DNA of 64,000 nucleotides, from the NCBI RefSeq assembly GCF_011516635.5, contig NZ_CP096255.1, forward strand, positions 8,939,501 through 9,003,500, in the 5' to 3' direction. The stretch's first letter is position 1. The number at the start of each line of letters is the position of its first letter. The stretch comes from Bradyrhizobium barranii subsp. apii (GTDB lineage Bacteria > Pseudomonadota > Alphaproteobacteria > Rhizobiales > Xanthobacteraceae). Positions 13,016 to 21,660 of this stretch are shown here, in pieces. A program made the translations under genes and the position numbers. A model generated the notes under the pieces. That model saw only the letters and a program-made list of their open reading frames with translations. It had not been told where the DNA came from and did not search any database.

Positions 13016-13256
13016 CGGCTTTCTCGGGTCAGGTGGTTGCAAGGGAGGTCTTTTTTCGGGTAAACGGGGGTCAGGTTAAGGGTCGAAACGCGGCGAATCT
13101 GCTGCGCTTCGTGGAACTTGGTCACACTTCAGCCCAGCTTGCATTGCTCGGTGACAAGGTTCGACCGCCGAATTCGGCACCCGTGTATGCGGCGCATCAG
13201 TGAATTGCTCGCCGTTTCAAGCCACGACCCAAACGGAAAGCAGAAAGCAGAGGCTC

Positions 13257-13958
13257 ATGCCCACAATCGCTTTGGTCGACGACGACCGCAACATTCTCAC
13301 ATCCGTCTCGATCGCGCTGGAGGCCGAAGGCTACCGCATCATGACTTACACCGACGGCGCCTCCGCGCTCGACGGCTTTCGCACCACCCAGCCCGATCTT
13401 GCCATTCTCGACATCAAGATGCCGCGCATGGACGGCATGGAAACGCTGCGCCGGCTGCGGCAGAAATCCGACCTGCCGGTGATCTTCCTGACCTCCAAGG
13501 ACGAAGAGATCGACGAGCTGTTCGGCCTCAAGATGGGCGCCGACGACTTCATCCGCAAACCGTTCTCACAGCGCCTGCTGGTCGAGCGCGTCAAGGCCGT
13601 GCTGCGCCGCTCTGCGCCGAAGGACCCGACCGTCGCGCCGAAGGAGAACGATGCCAAGGCGCTCGACCGCGGCCTGCTGCGCATGGACCCCGAACGGCAC
13701 ACCTGCACCTGGAAGAACGAGCCGGTGACGCTGACCGTCACCGAATTCCTGATCCTCCAGGCGCTGGCAACCCGGCCCGGCGTGGTGAAGAGCCGCAACG
13801 CGCTGATGGACGCCGCCTATGACGACCAGGTCTATGTCGACGACCGCACCATCGACAGCCACATCAAGCGGCTGCGCAAGAAGTTCAAGGTGACCGACAA
13901 CGAGTTCGAGATGATCGAGACGCTCTACGGCGTCGGCTACCGCTTCAAGGAAGCCTGA
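13257..13958 (+). CDS. chvI: Response regulator ChvI (OmpR family)
   Basis: A 233-residue OmpR/PhoB-type regulator. The receiver domain (about 1-120) has acidic residues D8-D10, phospho-acceptor Asp52 in LAILDIKMP and the conserved lysine in FIRKPF. The C-terminal winged-helix domain (about 135-233) ends with the DRTIDSHIKRLRKKF recognition region. In rhizobia ChvI with ChvG controls acid and envelope responses, exopolysaccharide and central carbon genes, and is usually essential. The ATG at 13257 follows AGAGG. Its partner kinase starts 117 bp downstream. Confidence 0.95.
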   Translation: MPTIALVDDDRNILTSVSIALEAEGYRIMTYTDGASALDGFRTTQPDLAILDIKMPRMDGMETLRRLRQKSDLPVIFLTSKDEEIDELFGLKMGADDFIRKPFSQRLLVERVKAVLRRSAPKDPTVAPKENDAKALDRGLLRMDPERHTCTWKNEPVTLTVTEFLILQALATRPGVVKSRNALMDAAYDDQVYVDDRTIDSHIKRLRKKFKVTDNEFEMIETLYGVGYRFKEA

Positions 13959-14075
13959 GGCTCACGCGCCTTCACGAAAGACTGAGAGCATCGCCGGTTC
14001 TCGTTCCATCGGGACCGGGATGGCTCTAGGATGCGGGGACCCATCGCACGAGATGTCCTAACGCGGGCGTAAGCA

Positions 14076-15878
14076 TTGCTTGACCGAACGCAGCCTGACG
14101 AGAACCAGAATGCCGGGGATATCGCATCCGACGGCGTACCGGAGCACGTCGCCGACGACAAGCCGGCCGCGCAAGGTTGGCGGCCGTTCTCCTGGCTGAC
14201 GCGTGCCGGTCAGTATTTCTTCGCGCTCTCCTTCTCGAGCCTGACCCGCCGCATCGTCTCGCTCAACCTCGCCGGCCTCGTCGCGCTGGTCGCGAGCATT
14301 CTCTATCTCTCGCAGTTCCGCGCCGGCCTGATCGACGCGCGTGCGCAGAGCCTGCTGGTGCAGGCCGAGATCATCGCCGGTGCCATCGGAGCGTCGGCGA
14401 CCGTGCAGACCAACGCGATCACGGTCGATCCTGACCGCCTGCTCGATCTGAAGCTCGGCGACAGCTACGGCGAATCCGACGATTATTCGGCGCTGAACTT
14501 CCCGATCAGCCCGGAGCGCGTGGCACCCGTGCTGCGCACGCTGATCTCGCCGACCAAGACCCGCGCGCGGATATTCGATCCCAACGGGACGGTGCTGCTC
14601 GACAGCCGCGACCTCGAGAACGTGCTGATCTTCCCGTTGCCGCCGCCATCGCAGAAGCCCGGCGTGATCGAGCGCGGCCTGACCTCGGTGCGCCTCTGGA
14701 TCAACCGCGGTGACCTGCCGCTGTATCGCGAGCTCGGGCGCGAGAACGGCAATGGCTATTCGGAAGTGAGCGACGCGCTCCAGGGCCAGAAGCGTTCGAT
14801 GGTGCGGGTCAATTCGCGCGGCGAGGTGATCGTCTCGGTCGCAGTCCCCGTGCTGCGCTCGCGCGCCATCCACGGCGCCCTGATGCTGTCGACGCAGGGC
14901 GACGACATTGACCAGATGGTCACCGCCGAGCGCCTGGCGATCCTGAAGGTCGGCGGCGTCGCTGCCGCGGTCATGATCATGCTGTCGCTGCTGCTCGCCA
15001 GCACGATCGCAGGCCCGGTGCGCCGGCTCGCCGACAGCGCCGAGCGCGTCCGCCGCCGCATCAAGGCGCGCATCGAGATTCCCGACTTCACCCGGCGCCG
15101 CGACGAAATCGGTCACCTTTCCGGCGCGCTGCGCGACATGACCAGCGCGCTCTACAGCCGCATCGAGGCGATCGAGATGTTCGCCGCCGATGTCGCGCAT
15201 GAACTGAAGAACCCGCTGACCTCGCTGCGCTCCGCGGTCGAGACGCTGCCGCTGGCGCGCAACGAGACCAGCCGCGCGCGCCTGCTCGAGGTGATCGAGC
15301 ATGACGTCAAGCGGCTCGACCGCCTCATCTCCGACATCTCCGACGCCAGCCGCCTCGACGCCGAATTGCAGCGCCAGGATGCGGTCCGGGTCGACCTGCG
15401 CCGCCTGCTGACGACGCTCGTATCCGTCGCCAATGAAACCAAGCTCGGCCATGACGTCGCGGTCGAAACGCGCTTCGAAGGCCGCGGCGCGACCGACGCG
15501 TTCTCCGTGACCGGGCACGATTCGCGGCTCGGGCAGGTGGTCTCCAACCTGCTCTCCAACGCGCAGTCATTCTCTGAGCCCGGCAGCAAGGTGCGCCTCA
15601 CCTGCCGCCGCGTCCGCTCCGAGATCGAGATCGTGGTCGACGACGACGGTCCCGGCATCCGCGACGACGCGCTGGAGCGCATCTTCGAGCGCTTCTACAC
15701 CGACCGTCCGCACCAGGGCTTTGGCCAGAACTCCGGCCTCGGCCTGTCGATCTCCAAGCAGATCGTCGATGCCCATGGCGGACGCATCTGGGCCGAGAAC
15801 CGCCCGGGCCCGGCGGACGAGGACGGAGCGCCTACGGTTGTCGGCGCGCGTTTCGTGGTGAGGCTGCCGGCGCTATGA
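14076..15878 (+). CDS. chvG: Sensor histidine kinase ChvG
   Basis: A 600-residue membrane kinase. TM1 is at about residues 62-82, a periplasmic sensor domain spans about 85-285 and TM2 is at about 287-312. HAMP follows, then the H-box VAHELKNPLTS with His375, and the ATPase boxes NLLSNAQSFS, DDDGPGI and SGLGLSISKQIV. It phosphorylates ChvI. The listed start is a TTG at 14076; another TTG lies one codon later, so the exact N-terminus is uncertain. The stop overlaps the hprK start by four bases (ATGA), implying translational coupling. In the Agrobacterium/Sinorhizobium relatives its sensing is inhibited by the periplasmic protein ExoR; no exoR is in this window. Confidence 0.95.
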   Translation: MLDRTQPDENQNAGDIASDGVPEHVADDKPAAQGWRPFSWLTRAGQYFFALSFSSLTRRIVSLNLAGLVALVASILYLSQFRAGLIDARAQSLLVQAEIIAGAIGASATVQTNAITVDPDRLLDLKLGDSYGESDDYSALNFPISPERVAPVLRTLISPTKTRARIFDPNGTVLLDSRDLENVLIFPLPPPSQKPGVIERGLTSVRLWINRGDLPLYRELGRENGNGYSEVSDALQGQKRSMVRVNSRGEVIVSVAVPVLRSRAIHGALMLSTQGDDIDQMVTAERLAILKVGGVAAAVMIMLSLLLASTIAGPVRRLADSAERVRRRIKARIEIPDFTRRRDEIGHLSGALRDMTSALYSRIEAIEMFAADVAHELKNPLTSLRSAVETLPLARNETSRARLLEVIEHDVKRLDRLISDISDASRLDAELQRQDAVRVDLRRLLTTLVSVANETKLGHDVAVETRFEGRGATDAFSVTGHDSRLGQVVSNLLSNAQSFSEPGSKVRLTCRRVRSEIEIVVDDDGPGIRDDALERIFERFYTDRPHQGFGQNSGLGLSISKQIVDAHGGRIWAENRPGPADEDGAPTVVGARFVVRLPAL

Positions 15879-16399
15879 GCGGCGGTGGCCCCAGCGTTCA
15901 CGCCTCCGCAGTCAAGGTCGGGACTCTGGCGGTGCTGATCCGCGGGCCCTCAGGCTCCGGCAAGTCGCGCCTTGCCTTCGATTTGATCATGGCGGGACGC
16001 GCCGGCGTGGTCGAAAGGGCCGTTCTGGTCGGCGATGACCGTGTCCATCTGGCGACAGTCGGCGATGAAATTGAAGTCCGCCCCGCGCCGCTGCTGGCCG
16101 GCCTGATCGAGATTCGGGGACTGGGAATCCGCCGCTGCGACTTCGTGGAGCATGCGACCGTCGGCCTCGTGGTCGATCTGGACGCCGCCGACGCAGAACG
16201 GCTGCCTGCGGCAAAATCGCTAAAAACAAGCATTTTCGGTGTCGAAATACCGCGAATCCCCGTCGGGCGCGACTATTCGCCCCTCCCTTTGGTTGTTGCG
16301 GCCTTGACCACTACCAAGAGTTCATCTTCCGTTAACCCTTCAGGCGATTGTTTGAAGGGAAATGGTAACCATATGAACCCCACTATCGCGACCGAATAG
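15875..16399 (+). CDS. hprK: Short HPr kinase/phosphorylase
   Basis: A 174-residue protein that lacks the N-terminal domain of the Gram-positive HprK, as is normal in alphaproteobacteria. The P-loop GPSGSGKS is at residues 24-31. The region LLAGLIEIRGLGIRRCDF (about 75-90) is the family signature that contacts HPr and phosphate. It phosphorylates the regulatory serine of HPr using ATP and can reverse the reaction. It overlaps chvG by four bases and is followed, 133 bp later, by EIIA and HPr, its protein partners. The last 30 residues look unstructured. Confidence 0.92.
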   Translation: MSGGGPSVHASAVKVGTLAVLIRGPSGSGKSRLAFDLIMAGRAGVVERAVLVGDDRVHLATVGDEIEVRPAPLLAGLIEIRGLGIRRCDFVEHATVGLVVDLDAADAERLPAAKSLKTSIFGVEIPRIPVGRDYSPLPLVVAALTTTKSSSSVNPSGDCLKGNGNHMNPTIATE

Positions 16400-16532
16400 A
16401 CCGGCGCAGCTCCCCTCATCCATCCGTCTAGTTTCAGGGAGATACGCAACATCCCCTCTTGCGCGGGGGCTCTGGATGGTCAAAGTGGCGCGTTCGTGCG
16501 GTGCACCAAAAGCGCCCGCGAGGAGTTTTCCG

Positions 16533-16934
16533 ATGATTGGTCTAGTACTTGTGACCCACGGGCGCCTTGCCGACGAATTCAAGGCAGCGCTTGAGCATGT
16601 CATGGGCCCACAAAAGCAAATCGAAGCGATCACGATCGGTGCCGAAGATGATTCCGATCTCTGCCGAAGCGACATCATCGAGGCGGTCAACCGCGTCGAT
16701 TCCGGCGACGGCGTCGCGATCCTCACCGACATGTTCGGCGGCACGCCGTCGAACCTTGCAATATCCTGCATGAGCCGGCCGAAGGTCGAAGTGCTCGCGG
16801 GCATCAACCTTCCCATGCTGGTGAAGCTTGCCAAGGTGCGCGAGGAGCGTCCGTTGCCCGACGCGATCGCGATGGCCCAGGAAGCGGGTCGCAAATACGT
16901 CACCATTGCCAGCCGCGTGCTCGCCGGCAAATGA
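16533..16934 (+). CDS. PTS EIIA component, mannose family
   Basis: A 133-residue EIIA-Man domain. MIGLVLVTHGRLA places the phosphorylated histidine at residue 9; ILTDMFGGTPSNLA is the second conserved loop. The ATG at 16533 has GAGGAG upstream and is preferred to a longer reading from 16476. No sugar-specific EIIB or EIIC lies nearby, so this is a regulatory phosphate acceptor rather than part of a transporter. Its stop overlaps the HPr start by four bases. Confidence 0.92.
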   Translation: MIGLVLVTHGRLADEFKAALEHVMGPQKQIEAITIGAEDDSDLCRSDIIEAVNRVDSGDGVAILTDMFGGTPSNLAISCMSRPKVEVLAGINLPMLVKLAKVREERPLPDAIAMAQEAGRKYVTIASRVLAGK

Positions 16935-17248
16935 GCGACGACGCGCCGCAAGCCGGGACGGGCGTGCCCGCGGGCGCGATCTCCAAAGACCTCCTGATCA
17001 TCAACAAGCGCGGCCTGCACGCCCGCGCCTCCGCAAAGTTCGTCCAGGCGGTGGAGCGCTTCAACGCGCAGGTGTGGGTGACGCGCGGCGGCGAGACCGT
17101 CGGCGGCACCTCGATCATGGGCCTGATGATGCTGGCCGCGGGACCGGGCACGACGATCACGGTCGCCGCCGCCGGTGACGATGCCCAGGCTGCGCTTGCG
17201 GCGATTACCGAGCTCGTTGAGAGCAAGTTCAACGAGGAAGGGATCTGA
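16931..17248 (+). CDS. ptsH: Phosphocarrier protein HPr
   Basis: A 105-residue HPr, slightly long because of an 18-residue N-terminal extension rich in Ala and Gly. The active-site histidine is His30 in NKRGLHARAS (His15 of the family). Ser61 in GGTSIMGLMML is the likely target of the HprK encoded two genes upstream. It passes phosphate to EIIA-Man. Its start overlaps the EIIA stop (ATGA). With no sugar permease present, the cascade probably reports carbon or nitrogen state, possibly to ChvG. Confidence 0.93.
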   Translation: MSDDAPQAGTGVPAGAISKDLLIINKRGLHARASAKFVQAVERFNAQVWVTRGGETVGGTSIMGLMMLAAGPGTTITVAAAGDDAQAALAAITELVESKFNEEGI

Positions 17249-17265
17249 GCCACGCGCTCAGTGCC

Positions 17266-17389
17266 GTAGGGTGGGCAAAGGCGCGAAGCGCCGTGCCCAC
17301 CATCTCGCGACAATCGCCATAGAAGTGGTGGACACGCTTCCGCCGTCGCTCTTCGAGCTATGGCGGACAAGTCGCTTTGCCCACCGTAC
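17266..17389. repeat. Palindromic intergenic repeat after ptsH
   Basis: GTAGGGTGGGCAAAG (17266-17280) and CTTTGCCCACCGTAC (17375-17389) are inverted copies matching at 14 of 15 bases. Inside is a smaller hairpin, GGCGCGAAGCGCC. It lies between the convergent ptsH and glycosyltransferase genes and might stabilise or end transcripts. Confidence 0.7.
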
Positions 17390-17408
17390 GAGACCTACAA
17401 CGCCGAAA

Positions 17409-19046
17409 TCACTTCGCCGGCGGCGCGATGTAGATGTTCCAGCTCATCGCCGGGCCGGCCTTGCCGTGGGTGAAGCGGCGCGTCGTCATCACGATGCGCT
17501 CGGCGTTCGGCGCGATCTCCGAGACCCATTTCTCGAACGCCGGCAGGCGGCCATCGGTTGGATCGAACACGCCGATGAAGCCATACTTCTTGGCATCCTC
17601 GCGCGACGTCAGCCCGGAATCCCAGGCTTCGAGCGGCATCAACGCGGCCGGATGATCGGGGCTGTAGAACACCATCGGCTGGATCGACTCCATGGTGCCG
17701 GCGACGACCGCCCAGCGCGAGCCGAAACGCGTGTGCCAGGCCTGCGTCAATTCATGCGCCAACTCCGAGCGCGCGCCGTAGGTCGCCGTATTGCTGGCAT
17801 TGGCCGCCATCTCGCGCGCGGCGATCCAGGGCGAGGCGGCGAGCGTGGCGACGCTGAGCACGAGCCAGATCGCGGCGATGTTGAACAGGGCCGCACTCTG
17901 CACCCGCAGCGCCGGGATCGCGACCAGCGCCAAGGGCACCAGGAAGAACAGCGAGATGCCCCAATCGGTCTTCATGTAGATGCTGAAGGCCAGCGCGCCG
18001 AGCGGCGGGCCGACCGCGACGATGATCTGGATGATCCAGACGTTCAACGCCTGCGCAACATTGACGCCGGGATTGGCGCCACGCCCCCAGGCGCGCGTGA
18101 CGATGCGTAACGGTGCGCGCAGCAGCAGCGTGAACCAATGCGGCACCAGCGCCATTGCGAGAGCGGCCAGCGCCACCGGCAACGCCAGCAGCGCCAAATT
18201 ATGCAGGGCGTAGCCCGCCACGAGCTGATGGACCTGGCGGCTGTCATCGAGGCTGTAGGTATCGCCGGCATAGGTCAGCGGCACGAAATGCACGCCCGCA
18301 AGCCAGACGATGTGCGGGATCATCGCCACCACCATGGTCACGATCGCGACCCACGGCGCCGGCGACAGCAGGAATCGCAGCCGGTCGGGATGGATCAGCG
18401 CGGCAAGGCCGATGGCGCCGATCATGGTCAGCACCCAGTATTTGGTCATCAGCGCCAGCGCGCCGGCGAGCCCGAACCAGATACCGGACTGCCAGGTCCG
18501 CTTCTCGAAGGCGTTGAGATAGGCGAGCACGAGCAGCGGCAGCGTGACGAGCTGGAGCAGGTCGGGGTTGTACTTGAAACCCTTGAAATTGAAGATCGGG
18601 TAGAGCGCGACCATCACCACGACCAGGAACGCGCGCCGCGCGTCCACGACGCGCAAGCTCAGCAGCCAGCAGATCACCATGGCGACGCCGACGGTCGCCA
18701 TCGCCAGCGCATAGGTCGCCCAGTCCGCCGCCGGGAACACTTTGAACCAGAGGCCGGCGACCCAGCCCGACAGCGGCGGGTGCTTGCCGTAGCCCCACAG
18801 GAACTCCTGGCCCCAGCCATAGGCTTCTGCGACGTCCATGTGAACGTCCTGCGCTGCCTTGAGATTGATCAGGATGAAGGTCCAGAGCACCGCATGCAGG
18901 ATGGCGAGCTGGATCACCAGCCAGAGCCGCGCTTCGGGCCGGATCGCGCAGGCAACCAGCCAGGCCCGGAAGCGGTTAAGGCTCACCCGGGTTTTTACGC
19001 GTGTTCGGGCGGAGGGGATCGAGGTCGTGGACATGAGCCTGGACAT
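17409..19046 (-). CDS. Membrane glycosyltransferase, GT39/ArnT-like
   Basis: A 545-residue integral membrane protein with roughly ten to twelve hydrophobic segments. The first periplasmic loop holds acidic residues (DVHMDVAEAYGWG) and then YGKHPPLSGW, the pattern of lipid-linked sugar transferases of the dolichyl-phosphate mannosyltransferase/ArnT clan. Such enzymes move a sugar from a polyprenyl phosphate carrier to lipid A, protein or glycan in the inner membrane. The acceptor is unknown. The ATG at 19046 is used; an ATG four codons later is equally possible. It is divergent from lepA. Confidence 0.8.
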   Translation of the reverse strand: MSRLMSTTSIPSARTRVKTRVSLNRFRAWLVACAIRPEARLWLVIQLAILHAVLWTFILINLKAAQDVHMDVAEAYGWGQEFLWGYGKHPPLSGWVAGLWFKVFPAADWATYALAMATVGVAMVICWLLSLRVVDARRAFLVVVMVALYPIFNFKGFKYNPDLLQLVTLPLLVLAYLNAFEKRTWQSGIWFGLAGALALMTKYWVLTMIGAIGLAALIHPDRLRFLLSPAPWVAIVTMVVAMIPHIVWLAGVHFVPLTYAGDTYSLDDSRQVHQLVAGYALHNLALLALPVALAALAMALVPHWFTLLLRAPLRIVTRAWGRGANPGVNVAQALNVWIIQIIVAVGPPLGALAFSIYMKTDWGISLFFLVPLALVAIPALRVQSAALFNIAAIWLVLSVATLAASPWIAAREMAANASNTATYGARSELAHELTQAWHTRFGSRWAVVAGTMESIQPMVFYSPDHPAALMPLEAWDSGLTSREDAKKYGFIGVFDPTDGRLPAFEKWVSEIAPNAERIVMTTRRFTHGKAGPAMSWNIYIAPPAK

Positions 19047-19160
19047 GGGCCGTTGCGTAGCGCGTTTTGGGCCCTCGTGGAATCAGCTTGGTGTGAAGAA
19101 AGGCCCTGAAAATACAGCAATATGGTTGCCGCACGGGGATGTGAGTGGTATCCCGCGCCC

Positions 19161-20972
19161 ATGACGACCGTCCCCATTTCGAACATCCGCAACTTCTCCA
19201 TCGTCGCCCATATCGACCATGGCAAGTCGACGCTGGCCGACCGCCTGATCCAGATGACCGGCGGCCTCACTGACCGTGAAATGGCGGGCAAGGAGCAGGT
19301 GCTCGATTCCATGGACATCGAGCGCGAGCGCGGCATCACCATCAAGGCGCAGACGGTGCGCCTCGCCTACCACGCCAAGGACGGCAAGGATTACATCTTC
19401 AACCTGATGGACACGCCCGGCCATGTCGACTTCGCCTACGAAGTCTCGCGGTCGCTGGCGGCCTGCGAGGGTTCCCTGCTGGTGGTCGACGCCAGCCAGG
19501 GCGTCGAAGCGCAGACGCTCGCCAACGTCTATCAGGCGCTCGACAACAACCACGAGATCGTCCCGGTCCTGAACAAGGTCGACCTTCCCGCGGCCGAACC
19601 CGAGAAGATCAAGCAGCAGATCGAGGACGTCATCGGCATCGATGCCTCCGACGCCGTGATGATCTCGGCCAAGACCGGCCTCGGCGTCCCCGACGTGCTG
19701 GAAGCCATCGTCACCCGCCTGCCGCCGCCGAAGGGCGACCGCGACGCGACCTTGAAGGCCCTCTTGGTCGACAGCTGGTACGACGTCTATCTCGGCGTGG
19801 TCGTGCTGATCCGCGTGGTCGACGGCGTGATGAAGAAGAACCAGCGCATCCGCATGATGGGCACAGGCGCGGCCTATGACGTCGAGCGCGTCGGCTTCTT
19901 CACCCCGAAGATGGAGCAGGTCGACCAGCTCGGCCCCGGCGAGATCGGCTTCATCACCGCGGCGATCAAAGAAGTCGCCGACACCCGCGTCGGCGACACC
20001 ATCACCGACGACAGGAAGCCGGTCACCGAAATGCTGCCGGGCTTCAAGCCGGCGATCCCGGTGGTGTTCTGCGGCCTCTTCCCGGCCGACGCCAATGACT
20101 TCGAAACGCTGCGCGGGGCGATGGGCAAGCTGCGCCTCAACGACGCGAGCTTCTCCTACGAGATGGAAACCTCGGCTGCGCTGGGCTTCGGCTTCCGCTG
20201 CGGCTTCCTCGGGCTATTGCACCTCGAGATCATCCAGGAGCGGCTGTCGCGCGAGTTCGACCTCAATTTGATCGCGACCGCGCCAAGCGTGATCTACAAG
20301 ATGCACCTGACCGACGGCCAGGAGATCTCGATCCACAATCCCGTCGACATGCCCGACGTGGTCAAGATCGCCGATATCGAGGAGCCCTGGATCGAGGCCA
20401 CCATCCTCACTCCCGACGAATATCTCGGCAGCGTGTTGAAGCTGTGCCAGGACCGCCGCGGCGCGCAGAAGGAGCTGACCTATGTCGGCTCCCGCGCCAT
20501 GGTGAAGTACGATCTGCCGCTCAACGAAGTCGTGTTCGACTTCTACGACCGCCTGAAATCGGTCTCGAAAGGCTACGCCTCGTTCGACTATCACCTGACC
20601 GACTACAAGGTGGCCGATCTCGTCAAGATGCAGATCCTGGTCAACAACGAGCCGGTCGACGCGCTGTCGATGCTGGTGCATCGCACCCGCGCGGAGGGGC
20701 GCGGCCGCGCCATGGTCGAGAAGATGAAGGAGTTGATCCCGCCGCACATGTTCCAGATCCCGATCCAGGCGGCGATCGGCGGCAAGGTGATCGCGCGCGA
20801 GACGGTGCGCGCGCTGCGCAAGGACGTCACCGCGAAGTGCTACGGCGGCGACATCACGCGTAAGCGGAAACTTCTGGAGAAGCAGAAGGAAGGCAAGAAG
20901 AAGATGCGGCAGTTCGGCAAGGTCGACATCCCGCAGGAAGCCTTCATTGCCGCGCTGAAGGTGGATAGCTGA
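19161..20972 (+). CDS. lepA: Elongation factor 4 (LepA)
   Basis: A 603-residue translational GTPase. The G1 loop AHIDHGKST is near residue 20, the switch region RERGITIK follows, then DTPGHVDF (G3) and NKVDLP (G4). The LepA-specific C-terminal domain ends with CYGGDITRKRKLLEKQKEGK. It acts on stalled or mispositioned ribosomes and assists ribosome assembly. The ATG at 19161 gives the standard N-terminus (NIRNFSIVAHIDHG). Length is normal. Confidence 0.97.
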   Translation: MTTVPISNIRNFSIVAHIDHGKSTLADRLIQMTGGLTDREMAGKEQVLDSMDIERERGITIKAQTVRLAYHAKDGKDYIFNLMDTPGHVDFAYEVSRSLAACEGSLLVVDASQGVEAQTLANVYQALDNNHEIVPVLNKVDLPAAEPEKIKQQIEDVIGIDASDAVMISAKTGLGVPDVLEAIVTRLPPPKGDRDATLKALLVDSWYDVYLGVVVLIRVVDGVMKKNQRIRMMGTGAAYDVERVGFFTPKMEQVDQLGPGEIGFITAAIKEVADTRVGDTITDDRKPVTEMLPGFKPAIPVVFCGLFPADANDFETLRGAMGKLRLNDASFSYEMETSAALGFGFRCGFLGLLHLEIIQERLSREFDLNLIATAPSVIYKMHLTDGQEISIHNPVDMPDVVKIADIEEPWIEATILTPDEYLGSVLKLCQDRRGAQKELTYVGSRAMVKYDLPLNEVVFDFYDRLKSVSKGYASFDYHLTDYKVADLVKMQILVNNEPVDALSMLVHRTRAEGRGRAMVEKMKELIPPHMFQIPIQAAIGGKVIARETVRALRKDVTAKCYGGDITRKRKLLEKQKEGKKKMRQFGKVDIPQEAFIAALKVDS

Positions 20973-21509
20973 GGCGAGTGCTCGGGCCACTCCGGACCTG
21001 ACGAGATTGGGGTCCGGCCCGGATATCGGGGCCGAAAACAAAATTCGCGAAAACAACCCACGCATCGTAGCCGGGCCCTTGTCGGCATTGGGCTTTTTCG
21101 ATTTTACGAAATCGATTTGACCCGTCGGGCAAAACAGGGGCATGATGTCATCATGGCAGCGGGTGTGCAGCAGGCGTCCATCAGGACACGCCATCTCGGC
21201 CGCCGACCGATTGGCAACCCTCTGAATTCGATATCCAGGCGCCACGTCGATGACGGCTTGCGTCGGCTTCTGGCCTGCCAAGCACGCTCCTCGAAGACCG
21301 CTTTTGACCCGAAGCAGACGTCGACCAGCCATCAGCTGCGCAATCGCTCGCGAGGCGATCCTGGGGAGCGGTGTGACGTTTTGTGCACCCCCTGCGTGTG
21401 TTTGAACTGGTAGTATAGGTAGCGGCGGGCTCACCTCATTGCCCCTTGCCGATGCGGCGCCCTGCCCACCAGACCCGCCGGATCGGCCACCCAGGCCGCA
21501 TCGCGCGTA
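20973..21509. other. Non-coding stretch between lepA and the island edge
   Basis: About 540 bp with no convincing gene. There is a possible GC-rich hairpin around 20990-21035 after lepA (GGACC and GGTCC arms). A copy of the dispersed motif CTTTTGACCCGAAGCAGAC lies near 21301. A long minus-strand open frame crosses it but is an antisense shadow of lepA. Confidence 0.5.
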
Positions 21510-21550
21510 TAGGCCACGGGGACTCGAACCCCGAACCACCGGATTTATAG
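21510..21550 (-). other. tRNA 3'-half remnant, candidate attachment site
   Basis: Read on the minus strand this shows a loop CTATAAA, an anticodon-stem 3' strand TCCGG, a five-base variable loop TGGTT, a perfect T-arm (CGGGG, TTCGAGT, CCCCG) and a 3' acceptor strand TGGCCTA. No matching 5' half (acceptor TAGGCCA or anticodon stem CCGGA) lies upstream on that strand. A tRNA 3' half at the edge of foreign-looking DNA is the usual trace of integrase-mediated insertion. It was not run through a tRNA finder. Confidence 0.45.
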
Positions 21551-21660
21551 GGCGTAATCCGACTCCTAGAGTCCCACCTTACCGCCGAGAATCGCGGATT
21601 AGACTACAGCTTAGTAAGTGAAACCGAAGCAGAAAGGTCTCACAACACCAGGAGAGTCAT

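Noticed and set aside
11012..13063. 683-codon plus-strand frame over the CHAT and HugZ-like genes
   Set aside because: The minus-strand genes are clear families; the plus reading is repetitive only because of the TPR repeats on the other strand.
20214..21539. 441-codon minus-strand frame over lepA and the following gap
   Set aside because: It is an antisense shadow of lepA with low-complexity His/Arg/Asp content and no ribosome site.
21510..21600. A complete tRNA gene on the minus strand
   Set aside because: The 5' acceptor strand and 5' anticodon stem do not pair with the 3' parts, so only a 3' half is supported.
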